Assembly: GCA_024643445.1 (NCBI GenBank)
Contig: JAHEMX010000116.1
Span: 1 to 8,921, forward strand
From: Desulfobulbaceae bacterium
Lineage (GTDB): Bacteria > Desulfobacterota > Desulfobulbia > Desulfobulbales > Desulfocapsaceae
DNA: 8,921 nt
Reading direction: 5' to 3'
Shown here: positions 1 to 7,068 of the stretch, one piece after another
Numbering within the stretch: position 1 is the stretch's first letter
Layout of the letters: each line of letters opens with the position of its first letter
Position numbers and translations under genes: made by a program
The notes under the pieces: generated by a model
What the model saw: only the letters and a program-made list of their open reading frames with translations
Told to the model about the DNA's origin: nothing
Databases searched by the model: none

Positions 1-982
1 CGTTGAAGACATTGGCATCAAGCCCCCCTCCGGAGGCCCACATGACCGGCTCTATACCAAGAGCTTCAGCCGCCTGGCGGGCCCGGAGCACTGCCGGGTG
101 ATCAACCGGGATATTGAATGCCTTGAAGGCATAGGACTTGGTGAACTCCATCACGGCGCCATATTCCTGCGCAGCAGAGCGGAAGGCAGCGATAACCTTG
201 TCCGATTCACACTCAAGCTTTGCGTCCTGACCACTCCTGACTTCTACCCCCACCTCGGCCCGATCCGCGACAATATTCCGCAAGGTGCCTCCGGTGAACA
301 TACCGAAGTTTGAGGTCGTTTCCTCGTCAAGCCGTCCCGAACGGACACGAGAGATTGCATGTGCGGCTGCAACAATGGCATTGACCCCCGTTTCAGGGCA
401 AATCCCCGCATGAGCGGCCTGACCGATAATGGTAAAATCCAGATCGACCTTGGCCGGCGCCCTGTTGATAATCGTGCCGACCGGCCCATCCCCGTCGAGG
501 ATATAGCCATATTCGGCTTTCAGTTCGGCATTGAGGTGGGTGGCGCCCCTGAGACCCGGCTCTTCCTGCACGGTGAAAACCACCTCAAGAGGGCCATGTG
601 CGATTCCCTGCGCCTTCATGGCCTCGATGGTAGAGATGATTACCGCGATTCCTGCCTTGTCATCGGCACCGAGGACGGTTTCGCCCCTGCTGTAAATGCA
701 GCCGTCCCGCAGTTTGGGCACCATATCGTCCGTCGGACCGATCGTATCCATATGGGAACAGAGCAGAATGGTCGGCGCTGCCGCCAGGGTTCCGGGAAAC
801 CGGGCGATGATATTGCCGGTGTCACTGCCGGTCTTTGGTGCTGAGTCATCGCGGCAAACCTCGGCATCGAGCCCGCGCAATTTTTCTTCAAGATAATCGG
901 CGAGACGACCTTCCCGACCGATGTAGCTGTCCATGGAGGCAATCGTCATAAAAAGCTGGTGAACCGGGCTTTGTTCCGTCAT
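1..982 (-). CDS. PepT-like M20 family metallopeptidase (3' end beyond window)
   Basis: Cytoplasmic zinc aminopeptidase-type hydrolase of the M20 family, closest in motifs to the tripeptidase T-like group; it probably trims short imported peptides. An uninterrupted frame of 327 codons runs from ATG at 982 to the window edge. Visible active-site features: HMDT (His77, Asp79), GADDKAG with bridging Asp107, QEEPG with catalytic Glu140 and metal Glu141, and DGDG with metal Asp163. The dimerisation-domain signature GGTLRNIVAD and a late SGGGLDANVFN, typical of PepT-like proteins, follow. The last metal-binding His and the C-terminus lie outside the window; family length of roughly 370-410 residues suggests 45-80 residues are missing. 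Start choice: GAGAGG lies 9 nt upstream of the ATG; Met12 or Met17 are weaker alternatives. No signal peptide. It begins 46 nt after the oppF stop with no terminator between, so it is probably the last or a late gene of the transporter operon. Exact substrate is unknown. Confidence 0.88.
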   Translation of the reverse strand, partial: MTEQSPVHQLFMTIASMDSYIGREGRLADYLEEKLRGLDAEVCRDDSAPKTGSDTGNIIARFPGTLAAAPTILLCSHMDTIGPTDDMVPKLRDGCIYSRGETVLGADDKAGIAVIISTIEAMKAQGIAHGPLEVVFTVQEEPGLRGATHLNAELKAEYGYILDGDGPVGTIINRAPAKVDLDFTIIGQAAHAGICPETGVNAIVAAAHAISRVRSGRLDEETTSNFGMFTGGTLRNIVADRAEVGVEVRSGQDAKLECESDKVIAAFRSAAQEYGAVMEFTKSYAFKAFNIPVDHPAVLRARQAAEALGIEPVMWASGGGLDANVFN

Positions 983-1028
983 TGTTGTTTTCCTCTCTTT
1001 CTTTTATCGTTGGAACACCAGAGCAGAG

Positions 1029-2030
1029 TCACTTCTCTGCCTGATAGGCATGGCAGGCGACCAATTCATGACCGACGTTCTGCCGCTCGGGCAGTTTCTT
1101 TTTGCATATTTCCATGGCATACGGGCAGCGGGGGTGAAAAACACATCCGGACGGCGGATTCATCGGGCTGGGAACCTCTCCGGCCATAGGCACCCGCTGT
1201 CTGCCCTGCATGGAAAGATCCGGCAGCGTCTCCAGCAACAGCTTGGTATAGGGGTGACGGGGGGCGGAAAAGATGGTGCGCGTATCCGCCGACTCACAGA
1301 GATGTCCCAGGTACATGACCCCAACCCGCGAGGCAATATGGTGCACGACGGCCAAGTCATGGGTGATGAGGAGATAGGACAGCCCCAGCTCCTTTTGCAG
1401 ACGCTTCATCAGGTTCAGGATCTGTGCCTGGACCGACACGTCGAGGGCGGAGGTCGGCTCGTCGCAGACGACAAACTCAGGCCTCGTCGCCAGGGCCCTG
1501 GCGATGGCGATCCGCTGACGCTGCCCGCCGGAAAACTCGTGGGGATAGTTATAGGCGTCATCCTCGCCAAGGCCGACCTGGCGAAGAAGTTTGAACACCC
1601 TCGCGCGTACCGCATCATTTCCCTTCACCGTTCCAAAGGAGCGAATCGGTTCAGCAACGATACTCATGACCCTCCAGCGCGGATTAAGGCTGGCGTAGGG
1701 GTCCTGGAAAATCATCTGCATGCGCCTCCGGTACTGCCTCATTTCACGTCGGGTCTTGAGAAGGGCAATATCGGTCCCGTCAAATTCCATGCTTCCGCTC
1801 GTAGGCCGCTCAAGTCCCACCAGCATGCGGGCAACCGTCGTCTTCCCGCAGCCGGACTCCCCGACCAGCGCAAAGGTCTCTCCCCGGGCTATGTCAAAAT
1901 CGATGTTTTCAACCGCCTTGACGAACTGGCGCTGTTTCCCTTCAAGGACCCTGTTCAGAAAAGGCGGCGAAACGTCAAAATGCCGGGTGAGATTACGCGC
2001 CCGCACCAGGGGTTTATTGTCGCTGCTCAT
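1029..2030 (-). CDS. oppF: Peptide ABC transporter ATP-binding protein, OppF/DppF type
   Basis: One of two ATPases energising the peptide importer at the inner face of the cytoplasmic membrane. The 333-residue protein has all ABC motifs: Walker A GESGCGKTT (57-65), Q-loop Gln109 in FQDPYASLNP, signature SGGQR (167-171), Walker B FVVCDE (186-191), D-loop SALD, and switch His224. The C-terminal oligopeptide/dipeptide extension includes HPYTKLLLE and four cysteines at 296, 302, 309 and 326 (CX5CX6CX16C), the pattern that binds a [4Fe-4S] cluster in the structurally studied DppD protein. The long N-terminal insertion before the core (about 20-38) is usual for OppF types. The start at ATG 2030 has a strong AAGGAGG six bases upstream and overlaps the end of oppD by 17 nt, so translation is probably coupled. 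Opp versus Dpp naming cannot be resolved from sequence alone; the ATPase role is secure. Confidence 0.96.
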   Translation of the reverse strand: MSSDNKPLVRARNLTRHFDVSPPFLNRVLEGKQRQFVKAVENIDFDIARGETFALVGESGCGKTTVARMLVGLERPTSGSMEFDGTDIALLKTRREMRQYRRRMQMIFQDPYASLNPRWRVMSIVAEPIRSFGTVKGNDAVRARVFKLLRQVGLGEDDAYNYPHEFSGGQRQRIAIARALATRPEFVVCDEPTSALDVSVQAQILNLMKRLQKELGLSYLLITHDLAVVHHIASRVGVMYLGHLCESADTRTIFSAPRHPYTKLLLETLPDLSMQGRQRVPMAGEVPSPMNPPSGCVFHPRCPYAMEICKKKLPERQNVGHELVACHAYQAEK

Positions 2031-3003
2031 CAGCCCCCTCCTTCTTACAGAGCCAGCAGGCAGCCTGGGAATTCCGCATCGGTATCAGATTCGGCCGCTC
2101 CCGGCGGCAACGCTCGAAAGCATGTGGACAGCGCGGATGAAAGGCACACCCGTCGGGAATATCGTTCAGACGCGGCATGGCTCCATCGATCTGGGTAAGC
2201 CATTCAACCTCACGGGCGATGGATGGAATAGAATTCATGAGCCCCACGGTGTAAGGATGATGGGGATTTTTGATCACGTCTTTCACCGGTCCCACCTCGA
2301 CAATTCGCCCGGCATACATGACCGCGACCCGGTCGGCCGTTTCGGCAATAACTCCCATGTCATGGGTTATCAGCATGACGGCCGTCTTATGCTCACGGCA
2401 GAGCCGTTTCAGCAGCCGTATGATCTGGGCCTGAATGGAGACATCCAGTGCAGTGGTCGGTTCATCGGCGATAATCAGCCGGGGATTGGCGCAGAGGGCC
2501 AGGGCGATAACAACTCGCTGACGCATCCCCCCCGAAAACTGATGCGGAAAATGACCTATCCGTGCTTCCGCCGCCGGCAGCCCGACTTCCTTGAGCAGAT
2601 CAATTGCCTGTCTTTTGGCTACGGCGTCACTAACGGGCAGATGAGTCGTAATGGTTTCAACCAGTTGCCGTCCCACCGAATACAGGGGATTGAGACTGGT
2701 CAGCGGATCCTGGAAGATAGCCCCGATCTGTTTGCCCCGTATGCGGCGCATCTTGGAATAAGACAGATTATCGATCCTCTTCCCTTCCAGCTCGATTTTC
2801 CCGTTAGCGATATAAAGCGGCGGTTCCAACAGACCCGTTATGGCTGCTCCGGTCAGTGATTTTCCAGCCCCGGACTCACCGACCACCCCAAGTACCTCGC
2901 CTGCAGCGATGGACATAGAGACTCCGTCCACGGCGGTAAGAAGACCCTTGCGGGTGGGGAGCATTACTCGCAGGTCCTGTACGTCAAGCAGTTGCTCACT
3001 CAT
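2014..3003 (-). CDS. oppD: Peptide ABC transporter ATP-binding protein, OppD/DppD type
   Basis: Partner ATPase of OppF; the two form the heterodimeric motor of the importer. The 329-residue protein shows Walker A GESGAGKS (42-49), Q-loop Gln98 in FQDPLTSLNP, signature SGGMR (157-161), Walker B LIIADE (176-181), D-loop TALD and switch His214. Since OppF is also complete, both ATP sites look catalytically competent. The C-terminal region contains HHPYTVGLM and cysteines at 286, 292, 299 and 316 (CX5CX6CX16C), plus an extra Cys319; the spacing equals that of OppF. The start codon is joined to the oppC stop as TGATG (one-base overlap) and has no clear Shine-Dalgarno of its own, which points to re-initiation after oppC. 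The stop is TAA at 2014-2016 inside the start of oppF. The PPLYIANGKIELEG stretch after Walker A is characteristic of OppD rather than OppF. Confidence 0.96.
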   Translation of the reverse strand: MSEQLLDVQDLRVMLPTRKGLLTAVDGVSMSIAAGEVLGVVGESGAGKSLTGAAITGLLEPPLYIANGKIELEGKRIDNLSYSKMRRIRGKQIGAIFQDPLTSLNPLYSVGRQLVETITTHLPVSDAVAKRQAIDLLKEVGLPAAEARIGHFPHQFSGGMRQRVVIALALCANPRLIIADEPTTALDVSIQAQIIRLLKRLCREHKTAVMLITHDMGVIAETADRVAVMYAGRIVEVGPVKDVIKNPHHPYTVGLMNSIPSIAREVEWLTQIDGAMPRLNDIPDGCAFHPRCPHAFERCRRERPNLIPMRNSQAACWLCKKEGADEQRQ

Positions 3004-3935
3004 CAGCGCAATTTTGGATTGAAGGCATCACGCATCCAATCTCCCAGAAGATTTACCGCGAGCACCAGTACTGCCAAGGCTGCGCCGGGGAAAACAGTGA
3101 TCCACCATTCCCCTGAAAAAAGGTAGTCATTACCAATCCTGATCATGGTACCGAGGGACGGTTCCGTCGGGGGAATACCGACCCCGAGAAATGACAGTGT
3201 CGCCTCAAGGATGATAGCCAGCGCCAGGTTAATCGTCGTAATTACCAGGACCGGCCCCATGACATTGGGCAATACATGGCGTACCATAATAACGGCAGGA
3301 TGCCTCCCGGCCACCTGGGCCGCTTCAACGTAGGACTTTTCCATTTCCACGACGGTGGAGGCGCGCACGGTTCTGGCGTATTGCGGCCAGAAAGAGACCC
3401 CGATGGAAAAAATAACGACGTAGATCGCCATTGCCTCGGCTTCATACACGTTCATCAGCCCACGACTGACGCCGTCAACCAGCAGGGCGATCAGTATTGC
3501 CGGAAAGGTGAGCTGGACTTCCGCCACCCGCATGATAAAGGCATCCACCCTGCCACCTGCGGATCCGCTGATGAGGCCGAGAGCGGTACCGAGAATGCCG
3601 GAAAAAATCACCGCGGCAAACCCTACCCCCAGTGACAGCCGTGAACCCCAGATGATCGTCGAAAGAATTCCCCGTCCCTGGTCATCCGTTCCGAGCAGGA
3701 AATTGGTGGTACCACCCTCTATCCATGCCGGCGGGAGAAAGGCATCGAGCAGGGAAAGACTGGTGAGGTCATAGGAATTGTGGGGGGCTATCCACGGCGC
3801 AAAAATGGTTCCGAGGATGTAGGTCACCGTTATGACCGCGGCCACAACCGTCACCGGTGACCGGCGAAAGCTGTAGAAAATATCGCTGTCGATGATCAGG
3901 GTGTACCTTTTTGCAATGTATCTAAAGATATCCAC
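3003..3935 (-). CDS. oppC: Peptide ABC transporter permease, OppC/DppC type
   Basis: Inner-membrane permease that pairs with OppB to form the translocation pore. It has 310 residues, the usual length. About six membrane segments are readable: 27-50, 100-124, 133-153, 167-186, 228-251 and 279-299. The N-terminal OppC_N type segment before the first helix (FRRSPVTVVAA) and the LGTDDQGRGILS motif (81-92) are typical of the C-type subunit. The cytoplasmic EAA coupling loop is at about 202-224 (YVEAAQVAG, then RHVLPNV), which docks on the ATPases. The frame opens with GTG at 3935; the best ribosome site is GAGG about 11 nt upstream, so initiation may be weaker than for oppA or oppF. An upstream ATG at 3955-3957 is out of frame. 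It lies 61 nt after the oppB stop, across a terminator-like hairpin, and its stop is fused to the oppD start. Confidence 0.95.
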   Translation of the reverse strand: MDIFRYIAKRYTLIIDSDIFYSFRRSPVTVVAAVITVTYILGTIFAPWIAPHNSYDLTSLSLLDAFLPPAWIEGGTTNFLLGTDDQGRGILSTIIWGSRLSLGVGFAAVIFSGILGTALGLISGSAGGRVDAFIMRVAEVQLTFPAILIALLVDGVSRGLMNVYEAEAMAIYVVIFSIGVSFWPQYARTVRASTVVEMEKSYVEAAQVAGRHPAVIMVRHVLPNVMGPVLVITTINLALAIILEATLSFLGVGIPPTEPSLGTMIRIGNDYLFSGEWWITVFPGAALAVLVLAVNLLGDWMRDAFNPKLR

Positions 3936-3966
3936 TTCTTATAACGCCTCGACTCATAGACAAATC

Positions 3967-3994
3967 AAAAAAGTCCGGCCTGCGCCCGCAGGCC
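3967..3994 (-). terminator. Terminator-like hairpin between oppB and oppC
   Basis: On the minus strand a perfect 7-bp GC-rich stem (GGCCTGC at 3994-3988 with GCAGGCC at 3983-3977, four-base loop GGGC) begins two bases after the oppB stop codon and is followed by GGAC and six Ts (3972-3967). The four-base gap between stem and T-run makes it weaker than a classic rho-independent terminator. Because oppCDF and the peptidase lie downstream in the same direction, it is best read as a partial terminator or an RNA 3'-end stabiliser that lowers expression of the distal genes; this function is inferred. Confidence 0.55.
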
Positions 3995-3996
3995 TG

Positions 3997-4977
3997 CTAT
4001 GACACCGCGCCGCCTTCCATACGCAGACGCGGATCAACCACATAGTAGAGAAAATCGACGATGAGATTGATAACGACAAAAATCAGGGCTACCAGCACCA
4101 GGTATGCCCCCATGACGGGCAGATCGACTCTCTGCACGGCCTGGAGGAAGAGATAGCCCATGCCCGGCCACTGGAATACCGTCTCGGTGATGATGGAATA
4201 GGCAATGATCTGACCGAGCTGCAGCCCGGTCACGGTGATCACCGGCACCAGCGTGTTTTTCAGGGCGTGACCGAAATTTACCGCCCTGTTCGTGAGTCCC
4301 CGGGCCCGGGCAAACTTGATATAGTCGGTGCGCATGACCTCGAGCATCTCGGAACGAACCAGACGCATGATAAGCGTCATCTGGAAAAGCCCGAGCGTAA
4401 TTGCCGGGAGAATCAGGGAAATCAGGCCGGAAAACGAAAGAAAACCGGTTGACCAGAAACCAAGCTGCCTCACCTCTCCCCGCCCCATGGACGGAAGCCA
4501 GCCGAGAATCACGGCGAACAGATAGATCAGCAGGATACCGATAAGAAACGGGGGCAGCGATATCCCGACCAGTGATACCGATTGAAAAAGCTTACTGAGA
4601 AACCCATCCTTGTGAAGACCGCTGTAGACCCCCATAAAAACACCCACCACGAGGGCAAACAGACCGGAAACAAAACTCAGCTCCAGCGTCGCGGGTGCCC
4701 TTTCAGCGATCAGATCGATGACGGGTCGCCGCTGCTCATAGGAAATACCGAAATCCCCCATCGAGGCATTCTTCACAAACCGTCCGAACTGCACGACGAT
4801 AGGATCATTGAGTCCAAGCGTTTCACGCAGCGCCGCACGCTCCTCAAAGGTTGTGTCCCTTCCCACCATACTGACGACGGGATCTCCCACGTAACGAAAG
4901 AGCGTAAAAGAGAGAAGGGCCACCATGAGCATAACCACGATGGACTGCAGTATTCTTCTGATGATAAAAGCGAGCAT
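3997..4977 (-). CDS. oppB: Peptide ABC transporter permease, OppB/DppB type
   Basis: Inner-membrane permease, partner of OppC. The 326-residue protein starts with the signature B-type N-terminus (MLAFIIRRILQSIVVMLMV), in which the first helix (about 9-28) follows an RR pair. Further membrane segments are at about 100-120, 133-162, 180-203, 243-268 and 288-313. The periplasmic stretch between helices 1 and 2 carries LRETLGLNDPIVVQFGRFV and GDFGISY, conserved in OppB/DppB. The EAA loop is at about 218-243 (DYIKFARARGL, then HALKNTLVPV). The C-terminus DPRLRM is also typical. The ATG at 4977 is preceded by GGAG 11 nt upstream. The gene follows oppA after 82 nt that contain a strong hairpin, and it ends with TAG immediately ahead of a second hairpin. 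Confidence 0.96.
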   Translation of the reverse strand: MLAFIIRRILQSIVVMLMVALLSFTLFRYVGDPVVSMVGRDTTFEERAALRETLGLNDPIVVQFGRFVKNASMGDFGISYEQRRPVIDLIAERAPATLELSFVSGLFALVVGVFMGVYSGLHKDGFLSKLFQSVSLVGISLPPFLIGILLIYLFAVILGWLPSMGRGEVRQLGFWSTGFLSFSGLISLILPAITLGLFQMTLIMRLVRSEMLEVMRTDYIKFARARGLTNRAVNFGHALKNTLVPVITVTGLQLGQIIAYSIITETVFQWPGMGYLFLQAVQRVDLPVMGAYLVLVALIFVVINLIVDFLYYVVDPRLRMEGGAVS

Positions 4978-4994
4978 CCGGGATCTGTCTCCAC

Positions 4995-5029
4995 ACCGGG
5001 AACCCGTCCTTTCGGAAGCGGGTCCCGGT
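4995..5029 (-). other. Intercistronic hairpin with GAAA loop between oppA and oppB
   Basis: The 82-nt gap between the oppA stop and oppB start holds a long imperfect hairpin. On the minus strand ACCGGGA (5029-5023) pairs with TCCCGGT (5001-4995), CCCG (5022-5019) with CGGG (5006-5003), and TCC (5016-5014) with GGA (5009-5007), closing on the stable tetraloop sequence GAAA (5013-5010). One base (5002) and two bases (5017-5018) bulge. No T-run follows, so it is not a standard terminator. Stem-loops between a binding-protein gene and its permease genes commonly protect the upstream mRNA and allow excess binding protein; that role is inferred here. Confidence 0.6.
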
Positions 5030-5059
5030 ATCAGGAAAGAGGTATTAAAAGAGGAACAG

Positions 5060-6676
5060 TTACTTAACCATTACCCAGCGCAGACTGAGTGTATTGTCGG
5101 CAGACTGAGTCAGATCCACCCTGTCGCTTACGCCCCAGCTCAGAGCCTGCTGATGCAGCGGAATATGACCGACATCGTCCTTGTGGATCTGCATCATCTT
5201 ACTGATGAGGGCCTGACGTTTGACAGGATCGATTTCAGCGGTCATCTCGTTGAGCAGCTTATCCACCTCCGGGTTGGAGTAGTTGCCACAGTTCCAGTTA
5301 CCCTGGCCGGGCTGCGGATTCTCGATTTTCTGACCGTTGGTCTGGACGTTGTTGAAGTAGGTGTTATGCACATCAAAGCTCATCGGTGCCCATCCCAGCA
5401 TATAGAAACTGGTATCCATCGAGGCGATCTTGGAAAAATGCTTGGCACGGGTCTGCGAGTTGAGCGTACATTTGATTCCTACCTTGGACAGCATGGCGGC
5501 GACGGCCTGGCTGATCGCCTCGTCATTTACATAGCGGTCATTGGGGGTATCAAGGACAATGCTGAAACCGTTCGGATACCCGGCCTCGGCCAACAGACGT
5601 TTCGATTCCGCCGGGTCGTAGGGGAAGCGTTTGTTGAGAGCCTCATCGAAGCCGTTGATGTTCGATCCGATCATCAGAGCAGTCGGATAGCTTGCGCCGC
5701 GCATGATCTTCTTGTTGATGGCATCGATATCGATGGCCTGGTACATGGCCTTGCGCACCCGGACATCCTTCAGCGGGTTCTTGTCCTTGACATCTCCGTA
5801 GAGCAGCTCGTCGCGCCACATGTCAAAACCGAGAAAGACCGTCCGTACTTCCATGCCTTCCATAACCTTGAAGCCTGGCGTCTTCCGCACGCGCTGGACA
5901 TCCTGGATCGGCACCGGGTAAATCATGTCGAGCTCGCCGGAAAGCAGCGAGGCGATCCGGGTGGCGTCCGCCTTTATAGGCGTGAAGATGGCCTCGGTGA
6001 TGTTGTCCGTCCGCTTGTCCCACCAGTTCGGGTTCGGTACCATGACCGTTTTTACCTGGGGTTCCCTGCTCTGCAGCATGAATGGCCCGGTACCGTTGGT
6101 ATGCCTGGTTGCATAGGTTTCTTCAGTACCGGATTTAAAACCGGTCACGCTAGCACTGTTGTTCTCCTCACACCATTTTTTCGGCATGATATACCAGCGG
6201 AAAATATCACCCAGCAGCAGAGGCCAGGGGCCCTTGGTGATGATATCGATGGTGTTGTCGTCAATTTTCTTGATGTCCTTGATACCGGCGACGAAGGATT
6301 TCATATCGGAACCCTCGCCCATCGCCCGCTGCCAGGAAAAGATGACATCATCGGCGGTAAAGGGGCTGCCGTCATGCCAGGTTACGCCCTTGCGCAGGTT
6401 GAATCGCCAGACATCCGGCTGGGTCAATTCCCAGCTTGTGGCAAGACTTGGCTCAATGCTTTCGTCTTTGGCGTGACGCACCAGCCCTTCATAGATGTTT
6501 GCGGTAAAACCAAGGGTCATGGTGTTGTTCATGGTGTATGGATCCATGGATCCGGCATCCGACTGAAAGGCCCACTTGAACGTCTTGGACTGAGCGGGCA
6601 TGGCTACCGCAATCAGCATGACGGCAATTGCCGCGCTTGTCACTAAAATACGGGAGAACGCTTTTCTCGCTACCAT
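5060..6676 (-). CDS. oppA: Periplasmic peptide-binding protein of ABC importer (SBP family 5)
   Basis: Solute-binding protein that captures the substrate in the periplasm and hands it to OppB/OppC. The 538-residue precursor has a Sec signal: basic start (VARKAFSR), hydrophobic core 10-25, and a likely cut after AQS (Ser30) or Ala28. There is no lipobox Cys, so it should be soluble. The family-5 fold is indicated by YEGLVRHAKDESIEPSLATS (62-81), WRFNLRKGVTWHDGSPFTAD (90-109), the GTGPF motif (195-199), NPNWWDKR (215-222), DVRVRKAMYQAID (304-316) and the C-terminal NYSNPEVDKLLNE (465-477). Length is normal for the family. The ATG at 6676 has an excellent AGGAGG seven bases upstream. Promoter and folded leader lie just upstream. 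The ligand cannot be read from sequence: dipeptides, oligopeptides, glutathione-like or acylated compounds remain possible. Mature Cys169, Cys403 and Cys463 could allow one disulfide. Confidence 0.95.
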   Translation of the reverse strand: MVARKAFSRILVTSAAIAVMLIAVAMPAQSKTFKWAFQSDAGSMDPYTMNNTMTLGFTANIYEGLVRHAKDESIEPSLATSWELTQPDVWRFNLRKGVTWHDGSPFTADDVIFSWQRAMGEGSDMKSFVAGIKDIKKIDDNTIDIITKGPWPLLLGDIFRWYIMPKKWCEENNSASVTGFKSGTEETYATRHTNGTGPFMLQSREPQVKTVMVPNPNWWDKRTDNITEAIFTPIKADATRIASLLSGELDMIYPVPIQDVQRVRKTPGFKVMEGMEVRTVFLGFDMWRDELLYGDVKDKNPLKDVRVRKAMYQAIDIDAINKKIMRGASYPTALMIGSNINGFDEALNKRFPYDPAESKRLLAEAGYPNGFSIVLDTPNDRYVNDEAISQAVAAMLSKVGIKCTLNSQTRAKHFSKIASMDTSFYMLGWAPMSFDVHNTYFNNVQTNGQKIENPQPGQGNWNCGNYSNPEVDKLLNEMTAEIDPVKRQALISKMMQIHKDDVGHIPLHQQALSWGVSDRVDLTQSADNTLSLRWVMVK

Positions 6677-6720
6677 CTACCTACCTCCTCTTCTCTTATA
6701 CTACTGGTTTAGAAACACCT

Positions 6721-6753
6721 GCGCCGTTACCCGGTTCGACCGAGTATAAGCGC
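6721..6753 (-). promoter_or_regulatory. Predicted hairpin in the oppA leader
   Basis: In the transcribed strand the arms GCGC (6753-6750) and GCGC (6724-6721), TTA (6749-6747) and TAA (6729-6727), and CTCGGT (6744-6739) and ACCGGG (6735-6730) pair around a CGA loop, with a two-base bulge CG and a TA on the other side. This gives about 13 pairs, one of them T.G, located 45-77 nt ahead of the oppA start and leaving the Shine-Dalgarno free. It may stabilise the transcript or serve as a regulatory leader. No known riboswitch class was recognised. Confidence 0.4.
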
Positions 6754-6845
6754 CTGACGATCAATCTAATTCAACCGGTATATTCCCGAAGTTGAGCGCT
6801 GTGAAGGACCACTTGCATGGCAGTCCGAGTTGCCAGAGAATGCAG

Positions 6846-6875
6846 ATACTACAAAGACCGACTCCCTGTCGTCAA
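6846..6875 (-). promoter_or_regulatory. Sigma-70-type promoter for the oppA operon
   Basis: On the minus strand TTGACG (6875-6870, five of six consensus bases) and TAGTAT (6851-6846, four of six) are separated by 18 bases. Transcription would start near 6838-6840, giving a 5' leader of about 160 nt before oppA. This is the best promoter between the amidohydrolase gene and oppA and suggests that the transporter genes can be transcribed independently of the gene in front. Confidence 0.6.
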
Positions 6876-6900
6876 GCCTTTTTCAGTGAACGGCGGCGTC

Positions 6901-6929
6901 AAAAATCAGAGCAGGATTGCAGCACCTGC
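6901..6929 (-). terminator. Possible weak terminator upstream of the oppA promoter
   Basis: On the minus strand GCAGG (6929-6925) pairs with CCTGC (6915-6911) across a nine-base loop, followed by TCTGA and five Ts (6905-6901). The stem is short and the T-run is displaced, so support is weak. Its position between the amidohydrolase gene and the oppA promoter is right for a terminator. Confidence 0.25.
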
Positions 6930-6959
6930 CAGGGAACAACCCTTGCCGTTTTCCTTTAC

Positions 6960-6996
6960 AAAAATGTGATGACCAGGTCCGCCGCAGACTGCTCAT
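6960..6996 (-). terminator. Possible terminator after the amidohydrolase gene
   Basis: An imperfect hairpin on the minus strand pairs ATGA (6996-6993) with TCAT (6972-6969), CAG (6991-6989) with CTG (6976-6974), and TC with GA near the tip, followed by CACA and five Ts (6964-6960). It lies 73 nt beyond the amidohydrolase stop. Mismatches make it a modest candidate. Confidence 0.3.
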
Positions 6997-7068
6997 TATC
7001 CGGTCGCCAGAGCTCGCTTGAATACGGTTTTCATGACAAGATTGTCAGACCGTGACGCCTTGGAAAAG

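Larger units (their letters stand above)
6677..7068 (-). other. Non-coding region between the amidohydrolase gene and oppA
   Basis: These 392 bases contain no convincing gene. Reading with transcription (right to left), there are two possible weak terminators after the amidohydrolase stop (6960-6996 and 6901-6929), a sigma-70-like promoter (6846-6875), a leader of about 160 nt with a strong predicted hairpin (6721-6753), and the oppA Shine-Dalgarno AGGAGG at 6684-6689. A plus-strand frame at 6792-7055 has no ribosome site or recognisable protein and is not called. Confidence 0.7.

Noticed and set aside
1050..2859. Two plus-strand open frames of about 380 codons antisense to the ATPase genes
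   Set aside because: Both are opposite well-supported ABC ATPase genes and their translations are compositionally odd with no recognisable fold.
4925..6646. A 573-codon open frame on the plus strand, antisense to almost all of oppA
   Set aside because: It lies opposite a gene with unmistakable family motifs, a signal peptide and a strong ribosome site; the antisense product shows no recognisable domain and no good ribosome site. Such mirror frames are common in this codon usage.
6743..6774. A second oppA promoter, TTGAAT and TATACT on the minus strand
   Set aside because: The spacing is 20 bases, outside the favourable range, and the -10 lies inside the leader hairpin.
6771..6818. A 15-codon frame in the oppA leader (MQVVLHSAQLREYTG), possible leader peptide
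   Set aside because: No ribosome site precedes its ATG, it has no run of a regulatory amino acid, and no competing attenuator hairpins were evident.
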